Origin: Bryobacterales bacterium
GTDB taxonomy: Bacteria; Acidobacteriota; Terriglobia; Bryobacterales; Bryobacteraceae
Assembly: GCA_003167255.1 (NCBI GenBank)
Contig: PMTR01000140.1
Span: 80,967-119,125, forward strand
Direction of reading: 5' to 3'
Length of the DNA: 38,159 nucleotides
In this document: piece by piece, positions 15,101-23,261 of the stretch
Position numbering within the stretch: the stretch's first letter is position 1
Layout of the letters: each line of letters begins with the position of its first letter
The notes under the pieces: model-generated
Database searches by the model: none
The model's input: only the letters and a program-made list of their open reading frames with translations
Told to the model about the DNA's origin: nothing
Made by a program: the position numbers and the translations under genes

Positions 15101-16126
15101 CTAAAGGACCCGCAGCGCCTCGGGCGGGAATTCCACCTGCCAATCCCTATTATCCTTCCGGCGGGCGAACTCTTCGTGGGAGACGGTGACGAAGATGCCG
15201 AAGGAAAACTCGAGCAGGACGGAATGGGCGCGGTGGGAAGCGCAGATGAGTTCAACTGCCACGGTATTCGGCGGCTGCGGCGAGCCCGACTGAAGCCGGA
15301 GAGATTCGGCGGCGGCGGCCACCCAGACACGGTCCCCTTTGAGGTGGCCTGGAATGTAAGGACCGGTCAGAGAGAAGTGATCGAACTCCAGGCGGCTGCT
15401 GTTGCGGACGGGATCGAGCGCGGCGATGGAGACCTGGAACAGATTGGGGACGCCGAGGAGACGGGCGGCTTCGAGGGAAGCCGGCCGGTCGAGCACCTCG
15501 CGCGGGGCGCCCCGCTGCAGGACGCAGCCGGCATCGAGGAGGAGCAGTTGGTCCGCGGCGGCGCAGCAGAGGTCAAGATCGGCGGTGGCAAACAGGATGG
15601 GGGCTTGGGTGATTTCGCGGATCTGGCGGAGGAGCGATTCACCGGCGCCGCACTCATCCAACAGCAGGAGCCGGGGCTCGGCGACCAGAGCCCGGGCGAT
15701 GGAGCAGCGGAGTTTGGCGGGCGCATCGAGACCGCGCGGGCGGGTGGAGGCGTCGGCGGAGAGCTGGAATCTGTCGAGCATCTCAGCGACGCGGCGGTGA
15801 CGCTCCAGGCGCGGCCATCGCCGGGCGGCGAAAACCAGATTCTGCCGCACGGTCATGTATGGGAAGAGCGAATCGGATTGGGAGACGTAGCCGCAAAATC
15901 GGCGGCGAGGCGGGAGCTGAACGTGGGAGACAGCGTCGAAGAGGATGGCATCGTCGAGCAGGATGCGGCCGGAATCGGGGCGGGCGAAGCCGGCGATGGT
16001 TTCGAGGAGCACGGTCTTACCGGCGCCGGAGCAGCCGTAGACGGCCGTCACGCCGGGGCCAATGGGGAAATCGACATCGAGCGAGAATCGCGGCGGGACT
16101 CGGCGGACAATGCGAACGTGGGTCAT
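15101..16126 (-). CDS. modC: Molybdate ABC transporter ATP-binding protein, degenerate signature
   Basis: A 341-residue ABC ATPase energising molybdate uptake at the inner membrane. Walker A is YGCSGAGKTVLL (about 30-41), the Q-loop is in GYVSQSDSLFPYMTV, and Walker B is LLLLDECGAGE. The C-terminal part (about 225-341) fits the ModC regulatory region. Two motifs are unusual: the LSGGQ signature is replaced by LDAPAK before LRCSIARAL, and the H-loop His is missing (FATADLDLC where THD is expected). Either the ATPase works with an altered site or activity is impaired. The start overlaps the modB stop (ATGA at 16123-16126). Confidence 0.82.
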   Translation of the reverse strand: MTHVRIVRRVPPRFSLDVDFPIGPGVTAVYGCSGAGKTVLLETIAGFARPDSGRILLDDAILFDAVSHVQLPPRRRFCGYVSQSDSLFPYMTVRQNLVFAARRWPRLERHRRVAEMLDRFQLSADASTRPRGLDAPAKLRCSIARALVAEPRLLLLDECGAGESLLRQIREITQAPILFATADLDLCCAAADQLLLLDAGCVLQRGAPREVLDRPASLEAARLLGVPNLFQVSIAALDPVRNSSRLEFDHFSLTGPYIPGHLKGDRVWVAAAAESLRLQSGSPQPPNTVAVELICASHRAHSVLLEFSFGIFVTVSHEEFARRKDNRDWQVEFPPEALRVL

Positions 16127-16710
16127 GGGCGGGTCCGTCCTTCGTGTTCCAGACGGTTGGAGAGGTACACGGCCCCGAGCGCGATGATGACGATGACGGA
16201 CACCAGCGCCACCGGGAACGGCGAAATGCCGGTAGTCAGGGCGAAGGCGATCAACACCACGGCGGCGAATTCCGTGAGCACGCGCGCAAAGGCGATGGCG
16301 GCGGCGGCCAGAATCGGCTCATACGCGAGAGGCAGCGCGATGTACCAGAAGACCCGCCATTCGGAAGCGCCCAGGCTGCGGGCGGCATTTTCGTAATTGA
16401 GGTTGCGGGTCTGGAACGCGCGGCGCGAGCCGCGGACCATCAGGGGAAAGACGCCCACCGCGCCGGCCAGCACGCCGATATGCCAGGTGAACGCGTACTG
16501 GCTGTGCGCCAGCGTCAGGATGCAGTAGGTTCCGGCGATCAATGGCGGCAGCGCGTAGGGAAATGTGGCGACCGCCTGGATGATCTCTCTACCAGGAAAG
16601 TTGCGCCTGGCCAGCACCCATGCCAGCCAAAGCCCGAGGATCAGCGAGATCACCGTCGCGCAGAAGGCGACGCGCAGGCTGAGCCAAAGCGGAAACCAAT
16701 CGACAGGCAT
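16123..16710 (-). CDS. modB: Molybdate ABC transporter permease
   Basis: A 195-residue inner-membrane permease with about five hydrophobic helices and the EAA loop ENAARSLGASEWRVFWYIALPL (about 110-131) that contacts ModC. YALPPLIAGTY (about 52-62) fits the ModB/CysT class. It is somewhat shorter than common ModB (about 225), with the shortening spread over loops rather than as one obvious truncation. No periplasmic binding protein (modA) is in this window, so the transporter must use one encoded elsewhere or the identity is only approximate. It lies 13 bases after the tryptophanase gene. Confidence 0.82.
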   Translation of the reverse strand: MPVDWFPLWLSLRVAFCATVISLILGLWLAWVLARRNFPGREIIQAVATFPYALPPLIAGTYCILTLAHSQYAFTWHIGVLAGAVGVFPLMVRGSRRAFQTRNLNYENAARSLGASEWRVFWYIALPLAYEPILAAAAIAFARVLTEFAAVVLIAFALTTGISPFPVALVSVIVIIALGAVYLSNRLEHEGRTRP

Positions 16711-16723
16711 TCGGGACCTTCAA

Positions 16724-18070
16724 TTATAACGGTCGGAAGCGCGCGCTGAAATGGCGCAGGGTGGGTGGCTCCTCCAGGATCTCCATGCCGCGGATTTCCT
16801 GCTTGCGGGCGTTGACTTCGAGAATGGCCTCCACCACGTAATCGATGTGGCTCTGGGTATAGACGCGGCGGGGAATGGCGAGGCGCAGCAATTCATGTTG
16901 CGCCGCGGCGCCGAACATCACGGAGCCGATTTCGACCGACCGGATGCCGGCGTGACGGTAGAGCTCCACGGCCAAAGCCTGGCCGGGAAACTGGTGCGGC
17001 GGAATGTGCGGCAGCATGCGGGCGGCATCGATATAGATGGCATGACCGCCGGGCGGTTCCACGATGGGGACGCCGTGGTCGGCGATGTGGCGGCCCAGAT
17101 AGTCGGTGGAGACGATGCGGTATCGCAGGTAGTCGGGATCGAGGACTTCTTCTAGGCCCACGGCGATGGCGTCGAGATCGCGGCCCGCCAGACCGCCGTA
17201 AGTGGGAAAGCCTTCGGTGAGGATGAGCAGATTGGTTTCGAGCTGGGCGACGCGGTCGTCGTTGGTGGAAAGCAGGCCGCCGATATTGGCGAAGGCATCT
17301 TTCTTGGCGGAGAAGGTGCAGCCGTCGGCGAGAGAAAACATTTTCTGCGCGATGCGTTTGGGCGACCAATCGGCATAGCCGGGCTCGCGCTCGCGGATGA
17401 ACCAGGCGTTTTCGGCGAAGCGGCAGGCGTCCAGGTAAAAGGGAATGGAGTGGCGCGCGGTGACGCGGCGCACTGCCTCGATATTGGCCATGGAGACGGG
17501 CTGGCCGCCGCCGGAATTATTGGTGATGGTGAGCATCGCCAGCGGGATGTTGGCGGCGCCTTCGCGGGCGATGAGCGATTCGAGAGCGGCCACGTCCATG
17601 TTGCCCTTGAAATCCAGGCGCGCCTGCGTGTCGGCGGCTTCCGGAATGGGGAGATCGACGGCTCGGGCGCCGGTGAATTCAATGTTGGCGCGAGTGGTAT
17701 CGAAGTGGGTGTTGGAGGGAACCACGTGCCCCGGCTTGCACATCACGGTAAAGAGGATGCGCTCGGCGGCGCGGCCCTGGTGCGTGGGGATCATGTGGCG
17801 GAAGCCGGTAAGCTCGTCGGCCACACGTTTGAGGCGAAAGAAGCTCTCGCTGCCGGCGTAGGATTCGTCGCCGCGCATGATGGCGGCCCACTGTTCGGTG
17901 GACATGGCGCTGGTGCCGGAATCGGTGAGGAGATCGATGAGGATGTGGCGCGCGGCGATGAGGAAGAGATTATACCCGGCTTGTTCGAGGAAGCCTTGGC
18001 GCTCCGCGGGCGTGGTGTGACGGAGCGGTTCCACGCTCTTGATGCGGAAAGGTTCGATGATGGTGTTCAC
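16724..18070 (-). CDS. tnaA: Tryptophanase (tyrosine phenol-lyase-like backbone)
   Basis: A 448-residue PLP-dependent beta-eliminating lyase; the PLP Lys is in TFSAKKDAFANIGG (about 256). The N-terminus (EPFRIKSVEPL, LLTDSGTSAMSTEQWAAIMRGDESYAGSE) and PIVEPPGGHA resemble tyrosine phenol-lyase. Three substrate-site positions instead match tryptophanase as I recall it: HFDTTR (Asp, Thr in TPL), RSVEIGS (Val and Ile, Met and Arg in TPL) and LRHFSARF at the C-terminus (His, Phe in TPL). Best call: tryptophanase, releasing indole, pyruvate and ammonia. No TnaC leader or TnaB permease was seen. It is the first gene of a minus-strand run into modB. Confidence 0.85.
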   Translation of the reverse strand: MNTIIEPFRIKSVEPLRHTTPAERQGFLEQAGYNLFLIAARHILIDLLTDSGTSAMSTEQWAAIMRGDESYAGSESFFRLKRVADELTGFRHMIPTHQGRAAERILFTVMCKPGHVVPSNTHFDTTRANIEFTGARAVDLPIPEAADTQARLDFKGNMDVAALESLIAREGAANIPLAMLTITNNSGGGQPVSMANIEAVRRVTARHSIPFYLDACRFAENAWFIREREPGYADWSPKRIAQKMFSLADGCTFSAKKDAFANIGGLLSTNDDRVAQLETNLLILTEGFPTYGGLAGRDLDAIAVGLEEVLDPDYLRYRIVSTDYLGRHIADHGVPIVEPPGGHAIYIDAARMLPHIPPHQFPGQALAVELYRHAGIRSVEIGSVMFGAAAQHELLRLAIPRRVYTQSHIDYVVEAILEVNARKQEIRGMEILEEPPTLRHFSARFRPL

Positions 18071-18171
18071 TGAAGCAGATTATCGCACCAGGCTCGGGGG
18101 AACTGCGCTCAGCACGCTTCCTGGCGGGTGCGCGAAATAGCCGCCAATGGAGAAAATCCTAACGTAAAAGT

Positions 18172-18263
18172 ACACCAATCAGAGCCGCGACCGTTAGGGA
18201 GCGAATGCGGCACCCGCGCGCGGAGATCAGGCGCTCCCTTACGGTCGCGGCTCTGATTGGTGT
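18172..18263. repeat. Long inverted repeat, 32-bp arms with one mismatch
   Basis: Arms at 18172-18203 and 18232-18263 (beginning ACACCAATCAGAGCCGCGAC and its complement) pair at 31 of 32 positions around a 28-base GC-rich centre. No ORF lies inside. The structure resembles a MITE or a large REP-type palindrome, and it marks the left border of the accessory island. Between it and the tryptophanase start (18071-18171) I see no gene. Confidence 0.8.
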
Positions 18264-18428
18264 CCAGCCTGCTTCACTTCTGTGTCCTGCACCCCTTCCT
18301 GGCTTGTCTAGCGCGGTCGGATTGGCTACCATACAAGCTCCCTTTTTATGAGCGAAATCGCGCCCCTGGTCAACGGTGCCGCCCGGAACATTCGAATGGG
18401 ATTCGGAATTCAGAATTAGGAAGCCTTC

Positions 18429-18641
18429 ATGAAATGCATGCACTGCCAAGGGAAGATGAAGAAAGGTCAGGCGCCTTTTCATATTGACCGCAAGGGGTAT
18501 CATCTGTCATTAGAAGCAGTGCCCGCCTGGGTATGCGGCCAATGCGGTGAACCGTATTTCGAGGAATCCGAAGTGAAGACGATTCAACGTTTGCTGCTTC
18601 AGTTGGACAGGCAAACCGCGAATCTGGCTTCAGTTGCATGA
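18429..18641 (+). CDS. YgiT-type zinc-finger protein (MqsA-like N-domain), antitoxin-like
   Basis: A 70-residue protein with two CxxC pairs, MKCMHCQGKM (3-6) and WVCGQCGEPYF (about 36-39), the zinc-binding fold of the MqsA/YgiT N-terminal domain, followed by a short helix (about 45-65) where the HTH of full MqsA would be. Such short proteins are usually the second gene of a toxin-antitoxin pair with a DUF4258 toxin upstream. Here the 160 bases upstream have no recognisable toxin, so it is an orphan. An SD-like AGGA sits about eight bases before the ATG at 18429. Confidence 0.8.
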   Translation: MKCMHCQGKMKKGQAPFHIDRKGYHLSLEAVPAWVCGQCGEPYFEESEVKTIQRLLLQLDRQTANLASVA

Positions 18642-19050
18642 CACAGGGGAACCGCGGCGCCGGTTCCTCCCGATCAAACGCCGTAGGGCCTGCGATCCAC
18701 ATGGCGGTGTCGCCGCCAAAGCATCCGCAGAGTATACACTCAGCGGGGTTTGGAGGTGAGCGCCTCCGTTGCGATTTCGGCGCGTCGTCGCCTGCGTTTC
18801 ACTGTGTCGAACGCCTTGGTCGAGAGGCACAAGGAACAAACGGGCGTTACGCGGCCAAGTGGACTGTTCCCGGCCAATCGCGCAAGTCGTTCGCTTTCAC
18901 AAGCCTAAGAAAATACACCAATTAGCTGCCTAATGGGCTGAAGTCCGCGGGGCAAACCGCTGATCTGCCGTTCTAGGTAGCGAGAGCAGATGTGATCCCT
19001 GCTATTCTCCTGCTATTCTGATGTACTTCGAGCGTGCAACTGCTACACTG
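18642..19050. other. Intergenic region without a recognisable gene
   Basis: About 400 bases between the zinc-finger gene and the methyltransferase. Short open frames exist on both strands but none resembles a known family or has a convincing ribosome site. The only signal is the promoter-like element at its right end. The region may hold decayed genes. Confidence 0.5.
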
Positions 19051-19056
19051 TATAAT
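19027..19056 (+). promoter_or_regulatory. Candidate sigma-70 promoter of methyltransferase operon
   Basis: A perfect TATAAT at 19051-19056 with a poor -35 candidate (TTCGAG at 19027-19032, 18-base spacer). It lies upstream of the methyltransferase/HNH pair in an AT-richer stretch. The -10 match is exact but the -35 is weak. Confidence 0.45.
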
Positions 19057-19159
19057 GTGGCCGTGAACAATATATGCCCAAAATGTTTTGGCCCCGTTTC
19101 TCCAGTCGCGCCTGGGATCTGAGCTTGGTCGCAGTGACCGGCTGAAAAGAACCAAGAGG

Positions 19160-21796
19160 ATGGGTGCCGCCTTGTTGACGCCAACTTCCATCAAAGCTCC
19201 ACTCCGCGAATGCGGATATCGCCCCGATTTGCTCCGGACCGATTTTCTGCTCGGGGAAGGCCAGACCATACCGTTGGTGGCATTTGCCCAGTCGCCAGCG
19301 GACTCCCGGTCGGCCTGTGTGGCCGTCCTATCAGAAACAAGCGGTCCGCGCTCGGCCGTGGAGGCATGCAGACCCTTGGGAGCGCCTTTAGTCTTCGTTT
19401 GTTTTCAGGACACGCTTCAGTGGTGGAAGCAAGGAGCTCAGTCTCCGGAATATCGAGAGAGCATTCCCGCAAATAACGTTGAGCGATTCTTTCAGGACAA
19501 CCTCGGAAAATTCAAACCGGACGCGGTCTACCGGGCAAAAACTTGGGGGCGTTTCCGACCGGAGTATCAACTCAGCTTCGTCGACCTCGGACTCCTGCCG
19601 CTCGTTGAGGAGCAGGTAGGCAAATCGCTCGGGACACTCGTCGAAAGGAACGTGGCCGAACTGAAGAGTTCCATCGGCTGGGAAGACGTGACTGATGACC
19701 AGGGCCACTGGCTACTACAAACGGTCTTCTGGCTCGTTTCGGGGAAGATCCTCCGGGACAAGCGGGTCGAAAGGTTCGCAGACCTGAACCTGAACGATGT
19801 TGAGGAGGTTTTCCGGAGGCTCGGCAGGCACTATGGCACGGAGCCACTGGCAGTCGACTCAAAGAAAAAGCTTGAAGGCCTGCGGGAATCGGCTCGCATT
19901 ATCGACCAGTTCAGCAGTCTGGCACTCACAACAACCGAGTCTCTCGCATACGTTTACGAGAACACGCTCATTTCGAAGGAGACCAGGTCGGCCTTCGGAA
20001 CACACAGGACGCCTTCTTTCATTGTTGATTATGTGGTCGGCAACCTGACTGACTGGCTAGAAGAGATTCCGGTCAACGACCGAAGCGTGTTCGAACCAGC
20101 ATGTGGGCACGCCGCTTTTCTCGTCTCCGCGATGCGACTGCTCACAGAGATGCTACCGTCTGAGAAGGCAATACCTAGCCGGCGTGGACCATATCTGCGC
20201 AGTCGAATGCACGGCACGGACATTGAACCATTTGCGCTTGAATTGGCCCGTTTGTCGCTCACGCTTACGGACATTCCTAATCCTGACGGATGGGATTTAG
20301 AAGTCCAGGATATGTTCCTTAGTGATTGTCTCGCGGTGCAGGCAAGGAAGAATACAATTCTGCTTGCCAATCCGCCGTTTGATAACTTCACGCCGCAGGA
20401 ACAACAGCAGTACCGGGACCACGCCTCGAGCGTGCGCTTCGTCAATAAATCCGCTGAAATGCTTTGGCGAACTCTGCCCAATCTGCCGGAAGGTGGCATA
20501 TTCGGCGTTGTGCTTCCTCAGACTGTCTTGCATAGCGACAACGCCAGGGATCTTCGCAAGTTTTTGGTCAGCGAGTGCGAGTTAAGGGAGATTTGCCTTT
20601 TCCCTGACAAGGTCTTTTCGTTTTCGGACGCCGAGTCGGCGGTTCTAGTTGGGCGGCGCAAGACGGTCAGCGGCCAGAACGAAGTTCGCTATCGGCGTAT
20701 TCGCGAACGCGAACTCCCCCGCTTCAGATCCGACTACATCGCCTCGACCACGCGAACCGATTGCCAGTCGCGATTCTCGGTTGACACTTCATTTTCTTTG
20801 CGCCTGCCCGAGTTGGAAGAGGTCTGGAGTGCATGTGCCGACAATCCGACGCTCTCCGATATTGCTGTGGTCGAGCAAGGAATTATATATCATGGACAGC
20901 ACCTACGGCGGGGCGCCACGGCGTACTCAACGGAGAAGTTTCCCGGGAGCCAGCCCGGCTTCGCGTTATTTGACCGTGACATTCAGTTGCATCAGTTACC
21001 CCAGCGTTACTGGTTGAACTTGGCCCCGGCGGTGATTCGTTGGGCGGGCAGTCGGCCCGCCGGAGGCATTTCCCAGGTTCTCGTTAACTACGCCCCCGCG
21101 AGTCGCGGCCCCTGGCGACTAAAAGCGCTAATTGATAAGCAGGGGCACCCACTCACAAGCCGATTCATTCCGGTACGTCCAACGACGTCCTCATACTCAC
21201 TTGAGACCCTTTGGGCACTGCTCAACTCGCCGCTCGCGAATGCTTATGCCTATTCGCATCTAGGTAAACGCGATAACATGGTCGGCGACATCCGAAAGAT
21301 ACCTATCCCCAAAATGCGTTCCTTTGAAGGAGTCGAACGTGCGGCGACTGCGTATCTTGCAGCAGCTTCGTCCGAAACGGCTTCGGCGAAGCTGGAAAGG
21401 CTCCTACTGCGCGTCGACTCCGAGGTTCTCAAGCTGTATGGCCTGCCACTCCACATCGAGCACCGACTGCTTGGATTATTCAATGATTGGAAACGTGTCG
21501 GGGTGCCATTCGCACAGACCAGATTTCTACCGCAGGAACTCGAGGGCGTGATACGCTTTTCCGACTTCCTTCAGTTCGAGGAGGACTGGTCAATCACAAA
21601 TCGCGAGCGGGGCATGCTCATCGACAAGAACATTTCAGGGAGGCTGAACGCGGAGGAACGGACCCGTCTTGCCGCATTGCAGGCATACACCGACTATCAC
21701 ATTGAAAGGGCGGCTCCGCGCCCTACCCACACCATCGATGAACTTGAGAATCGGTTGTTTTCGGGCTCCCAGACGAAGGGCAAGAAAGCCCGATGA
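19160..21796 (+). CDS. N6-adenine DNA methyltransferase (type I/IIG-like)
   Basis: An 878-residue protein. About 290 residues of unassigned N-terminal domain come before the methyltransferase core: SAM-binding motif I FEPACGHAAFLVSAM (about 315-329), HGTDIEPFALELARLSL and catalytic motif IV LLANPPFDNF (about 405-414). A target-recognition-like region follows (from about 560; VVEQGIIYHGQHLRRG) with a helical C-terminus. It would methylate adenine in a specific DNA site. The ATG at 19160 is preferred because family-like sequence begins at LLTPTSIKAPLRECG; a TTG at 19088 would add 24 residues. Its stop overlaps the HNH gene (ATGA), which suggests a two-gene restriction-modification unit. Lower GC and different codon use than the flanks suggest horizontal transfer. 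Confidence 0.87.
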   Translation: MGAALLTPTSIKAPLRECGYRPDLLRTDFLLGEGQTIPLVAFAQSPADSRSACVAVLSETSGPRSAVEACRPLGAPLVFVCFQDTLQWWKQGAQSPEYRESIPANNVERFFQDNLGKFKPDAVYRAKTWGRFRPEYQLSFVDLGLLPLVEEQVGKSLGTLVERNVAELKSSIGWEDVTDDQGHWLLQTVFWLVSGKILRDKRVERFADLNLNDVEEVFRRLGRHYGTEPLAVDSKKKLEGLRESARIIDQFSSLALTTTESLAYVYENTLISKETRSAFGTHRTPSFIVDYVVGNLTDWLEEIPVNDRSVFEPACGHAAFLVSAMRLLTEMLPSEKAIPSRRGPYLRSRMHGTDIEPFALELARLSLTLTDIPNPDGWDLEVQDMFLSDCLAVQARKNTILLANPPFDNFTPQEQQQYRDHASSVRFVNKSAEMLWRTLPNLPEGGIFGVVLPQTVLHSDNARDLRKFLVSECELREICLFPDKVFSFSDAESAVLVGRRKTVSGQNEVRYRRIRERELPRFRSDYIASTTRTDCQSRFSVDTSFSLRLPELEEVWSACADNPTLSDIAVVEQGIIYHGQHLRRGATAYSTEKFPGSQPGFALFDRDIQLHQLPQRYWLNLAPAVIRWAGSRPAGGISQVLVNYAPASRGPWRLKALIDKQGHPLTSRFIPVRPTTSSYSLETLWALLNSPLANAYAYSHLGKRDNMVGDIRKIPIPKMRSFEGVERAATAYLAAASSETASAKLERLLLRVDSEVLKLYGLPLHIEHRLLGLFNDWKRVGVPFAQTRFLPQELEGVIRFSDFLQFEEDWSITNRERGMLIDKNISGRLNAEERTRLAALQAYTDYHIERAAPRPTHTIDELENRLFSGSQTKGKKAR

Positions 21797-22389
21797 TAGG
21801 ATTTGAGTATCCAACCTCGCCGCACGCGAGGCGGCATGGCCCCGCGGGCTACAAGGACTACAGCAGCTATCGGGATTGGCTGCGCGACGAGTTTACTTTC
21901 CGCTGTGTGTACTGCCTTCATCGTGAACTGTGGAATAGCCGCGGCGGGGCGTTTCATGTGGAGCACTTCATGCCGGCCAGTGTGGATCCGGATGGCGAGT
22001 GCGAGTACTCAAATCTTCTCTACGCATGTGCAACCTGCAACGAAACGAAGGAAGCCATCCTTGGCCTTCCGAACCCTTGTCTAGTGGCGTTCAACGATTG
22101 CCTTCGGATCATGGCTGATGGCCACATTGACGCGTTGAACTCTGATGGCGAGAAGCTCAAACAGGTGCTGCGATTGGACAGTGAGAAGAATGTCCGCGAT
22201 CGCTACCGGTGGATGCGAGCCCTTGAGGCGCTCAGGACGAGTGACCCCGACCTCTACCAAGAATACATGTCGTTCCCTGGGGACCTGCCCGACCTCCGGA
22301 CTAAGCGAGTCCCAAACACTAGGCCCGACGGAGTCGTGAACTGCTACTTCGTTCTTCGAGAACGCGGCGAGTTGCCGCCGACTTACTAG
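21793..22389 (+). CDS. HNH endonuclease partnered with methyltransferase
   Basis: A 198-residue protein with a zinc-ribbon HNH nuclease domain at about residues 36-95. The first Cys pair is FRCVYC, the catalytic block is FHVEHFMPAS, and NLLYACATCNETK carries the Asn and second Cys pair. The C-terminal half (about 100-198) is unassigned. Overlap with the methyltransferase stop means coupled translation. The most likely role is DNA cleavage in a restriction-modification system; recognition is probably supplied by the methyltransferase subunit. A small hairpin (CGGTCG/CGACCG, 22396-22409) follows the stop and may help terminate. I see no gene between 22390 and 22527. Confidence 0.87.
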   Translation: MIGFEYPTSPHARRHGPAGYKDYSSYRDWLRDEFTFRCVYCLHRELWNSRGGAFHVEHFMPASVDPDGECEYSNLLYACATCNETKEAILGLPNPCLVAFNDCLRIMADGHIDALNSDGEKLKQVLRLDSEKNVRDRYRWMRALEALRTSDPDLYQEYMSFPGDLPDLRTKRVPNTRPDGVVNCYFVLRERGELPPTY

Positions 22390-22527
22390 AAAGATCGGTC
22401 GAGCGACCGCTGGCCGGGGTTACACAGCCCCGATAGATGGCGCCCGGTATGGTCCTGTCACTTTGACGGTTTGTCGCCATCGCCGACGATGACGTTGCTG
22501 ATTGGCCGCTGGGGCAGACTCGATCCG

Positions 22528-22875
22528 CTAGAGTTGCAGGACCGTGCGCAACCCTTCATCGACGGAGCGCTGCAGACGCGGCGATAGAGTACCGGCATGC
22601 TCGGTCAGGAAGGTGCGGTCGAGCGTCAAGAGTTGCGAGACATTTACGACCGAGTCGCGGGGGAGACCCACCGAGCGCGCCGGCAACAAGACATTCCCTG
22701 GGGCGTCGGCGAGTTCCAGGTTTGTGGTGATCGCGGCTACGATTGCGGTTTGGATTCGGCTGAGGTTGAAGAAGTCCTCCTGGACCACAAGCACAGGCCG
22801 CTTGTATCCGGGCCCGGAGCGACGAGGCGCACGCAGGTCTGCCCACCAGATCTCCCCTCGCTGAATCCCGGCCAT
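22528..22875 (-). CDS. MazF/PemK-type mRNA interferase toxin
   Basis: A 115-residue toxin of the MazF/PemK fold, an RNase that cuts mRNA. Typical are the opening IQRGEIWWADL (about 4-14), RPVLVVQ (about 26-32), the loop VAAITTNLELA, and VNVSQLLTLDRTFL (about 78-91) near the end. The ATG at 22875, two bases after the antitoxin stop, is preferred to the TTG at 22884 that overlaps it. It is paired with the ribbon-helix-helix antitoxin upstream and points toward the convergent HNH gene. Confidence 0.9.
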   Translation of the reverse strand: MAGIQRGEIWWADLRAPRRSGPGYKRPVLVVQEDFFNLSRIQTAIVAAITTNLELADAPGNVLLPARSVGLPRDSVVNVSQLLTLDRTFLTEHAGTLSPRLQRSVDEGLRTVLQL

Positions 22876-22877
22876 CT

Positions 22878-23114
22878 CTACCAAGCGTCCTTTTCGAGAG
22901 ATTTCAGTTGGGCCCGGTGCAATCCGGAATCCACTTTCGCGGGGCGCCGCGAATACACGGCGTTCAGGCGTTCGGTGACCGCATTTCCGTTCTGACCTTT
23001 CAGAAACTCCGCAATCGCTTTAGAATACAGCGCGCTTCTCGAAACTCCAAGGCGCCGGGCGGTTGCTTCCGCCAAGCGGAAAAGATCGTCAGGCATCGAG
23101 ACGGCGGTCTTCAT
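22878..23114 (-). CDS. Ribbon-helix-helix antitoxin (MazE-like)
   Basis: A 78-residue protein. Residues 1-40 form a CopG-like ribbon-helix-helix DNA-binding domain (KTAVSMPDDLFRLAEATARRLGVSRSALYSKAIAEFL); the rest is the flexible tail expected to cap the toxin. It precedes the MazF-like toxin with a two-base gap. A strong SD (TGGAGGA) sits directly before the ATG, and a palindromic operator lies seven bases upstream of the start, which fits autorepression. Confidence 0.88.
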   Translation of the reverse strand: MKTAVSMPDDLFRLAEATARRLGVSRSALYSKAIAEFLKGQNGNAVTERLNAVYSRRPAKVDSGLHRAQLKSLEKDAW

Positions 23115-23121
23115 TCCTCCA

Positions 23122-23139
23122 GTATAACCCGAGTTATAC
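23122..23139 (-). promoter_or_regulatory. Palindromic operator/-10 of toxin-antitoxin pair
   Basis: GTATAAC-CCGA-GTTATAC, a perfect 7-bp palindrome seven bases upstream of the antitoxin ATG. On the minus strand it contains TATAAC and TATACT, usable as -10 elements. A ribbon-helix-helix antitoxin bound here would cover the promoter. Confidence 0.65.
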
Positions 23140-23149
23140 CCGGGCCGTC

Positions 23150-23240
23150 TTTCGCCCCGTTCCGGGGCTCCTCAATTTGCTATGCGGACCCAGGGCTCAC
23201 GCCCTGGGCTATGCTCTGTCGCCCTCCGGGCTTTGGGAAC
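23150..23240. repeat. Dispersed hairpin repeat, CCCAGGGC copy
   Basis: CGCCCCGTTCCGGGG is followed by CCCAGGGC-TCAC-GCCCTGGG (23189-23208) and CTATG. The same layout recurs at 37163-37225, where the stem reads CCCACGGC/GCCGTGGG, again followed by CTATG. The stem base differs on both sides, keeping the pair. It sits between the antitoxin operator and the end of the alginate-lyase-like gene. Confidence 0.65.
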
Positions 23241-23261
23241 ACCCGTTTACAGGCAACCCAC

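Noticed and set aside
14486-16396. 636-residue plus-strand frame over fmdE, modC and modB
   Set aside because: Three recognisable genes lie on the other strand; the frame is open because of codon bias.
14486-18070. TnaC-type leader peptide or molybdenum riboswitch for the tnaA-modBC-fmdE run
   Set aside because: No Trp-containing short ORF upstream of tnaA, and no Moco-riboswitch-like structure recognised by eye.
22390-22527. Possible small gene between HNH and MazF genes
   Set aside because: No frame with start, ribosome site and family-like sequence; only small hairpins are seen.
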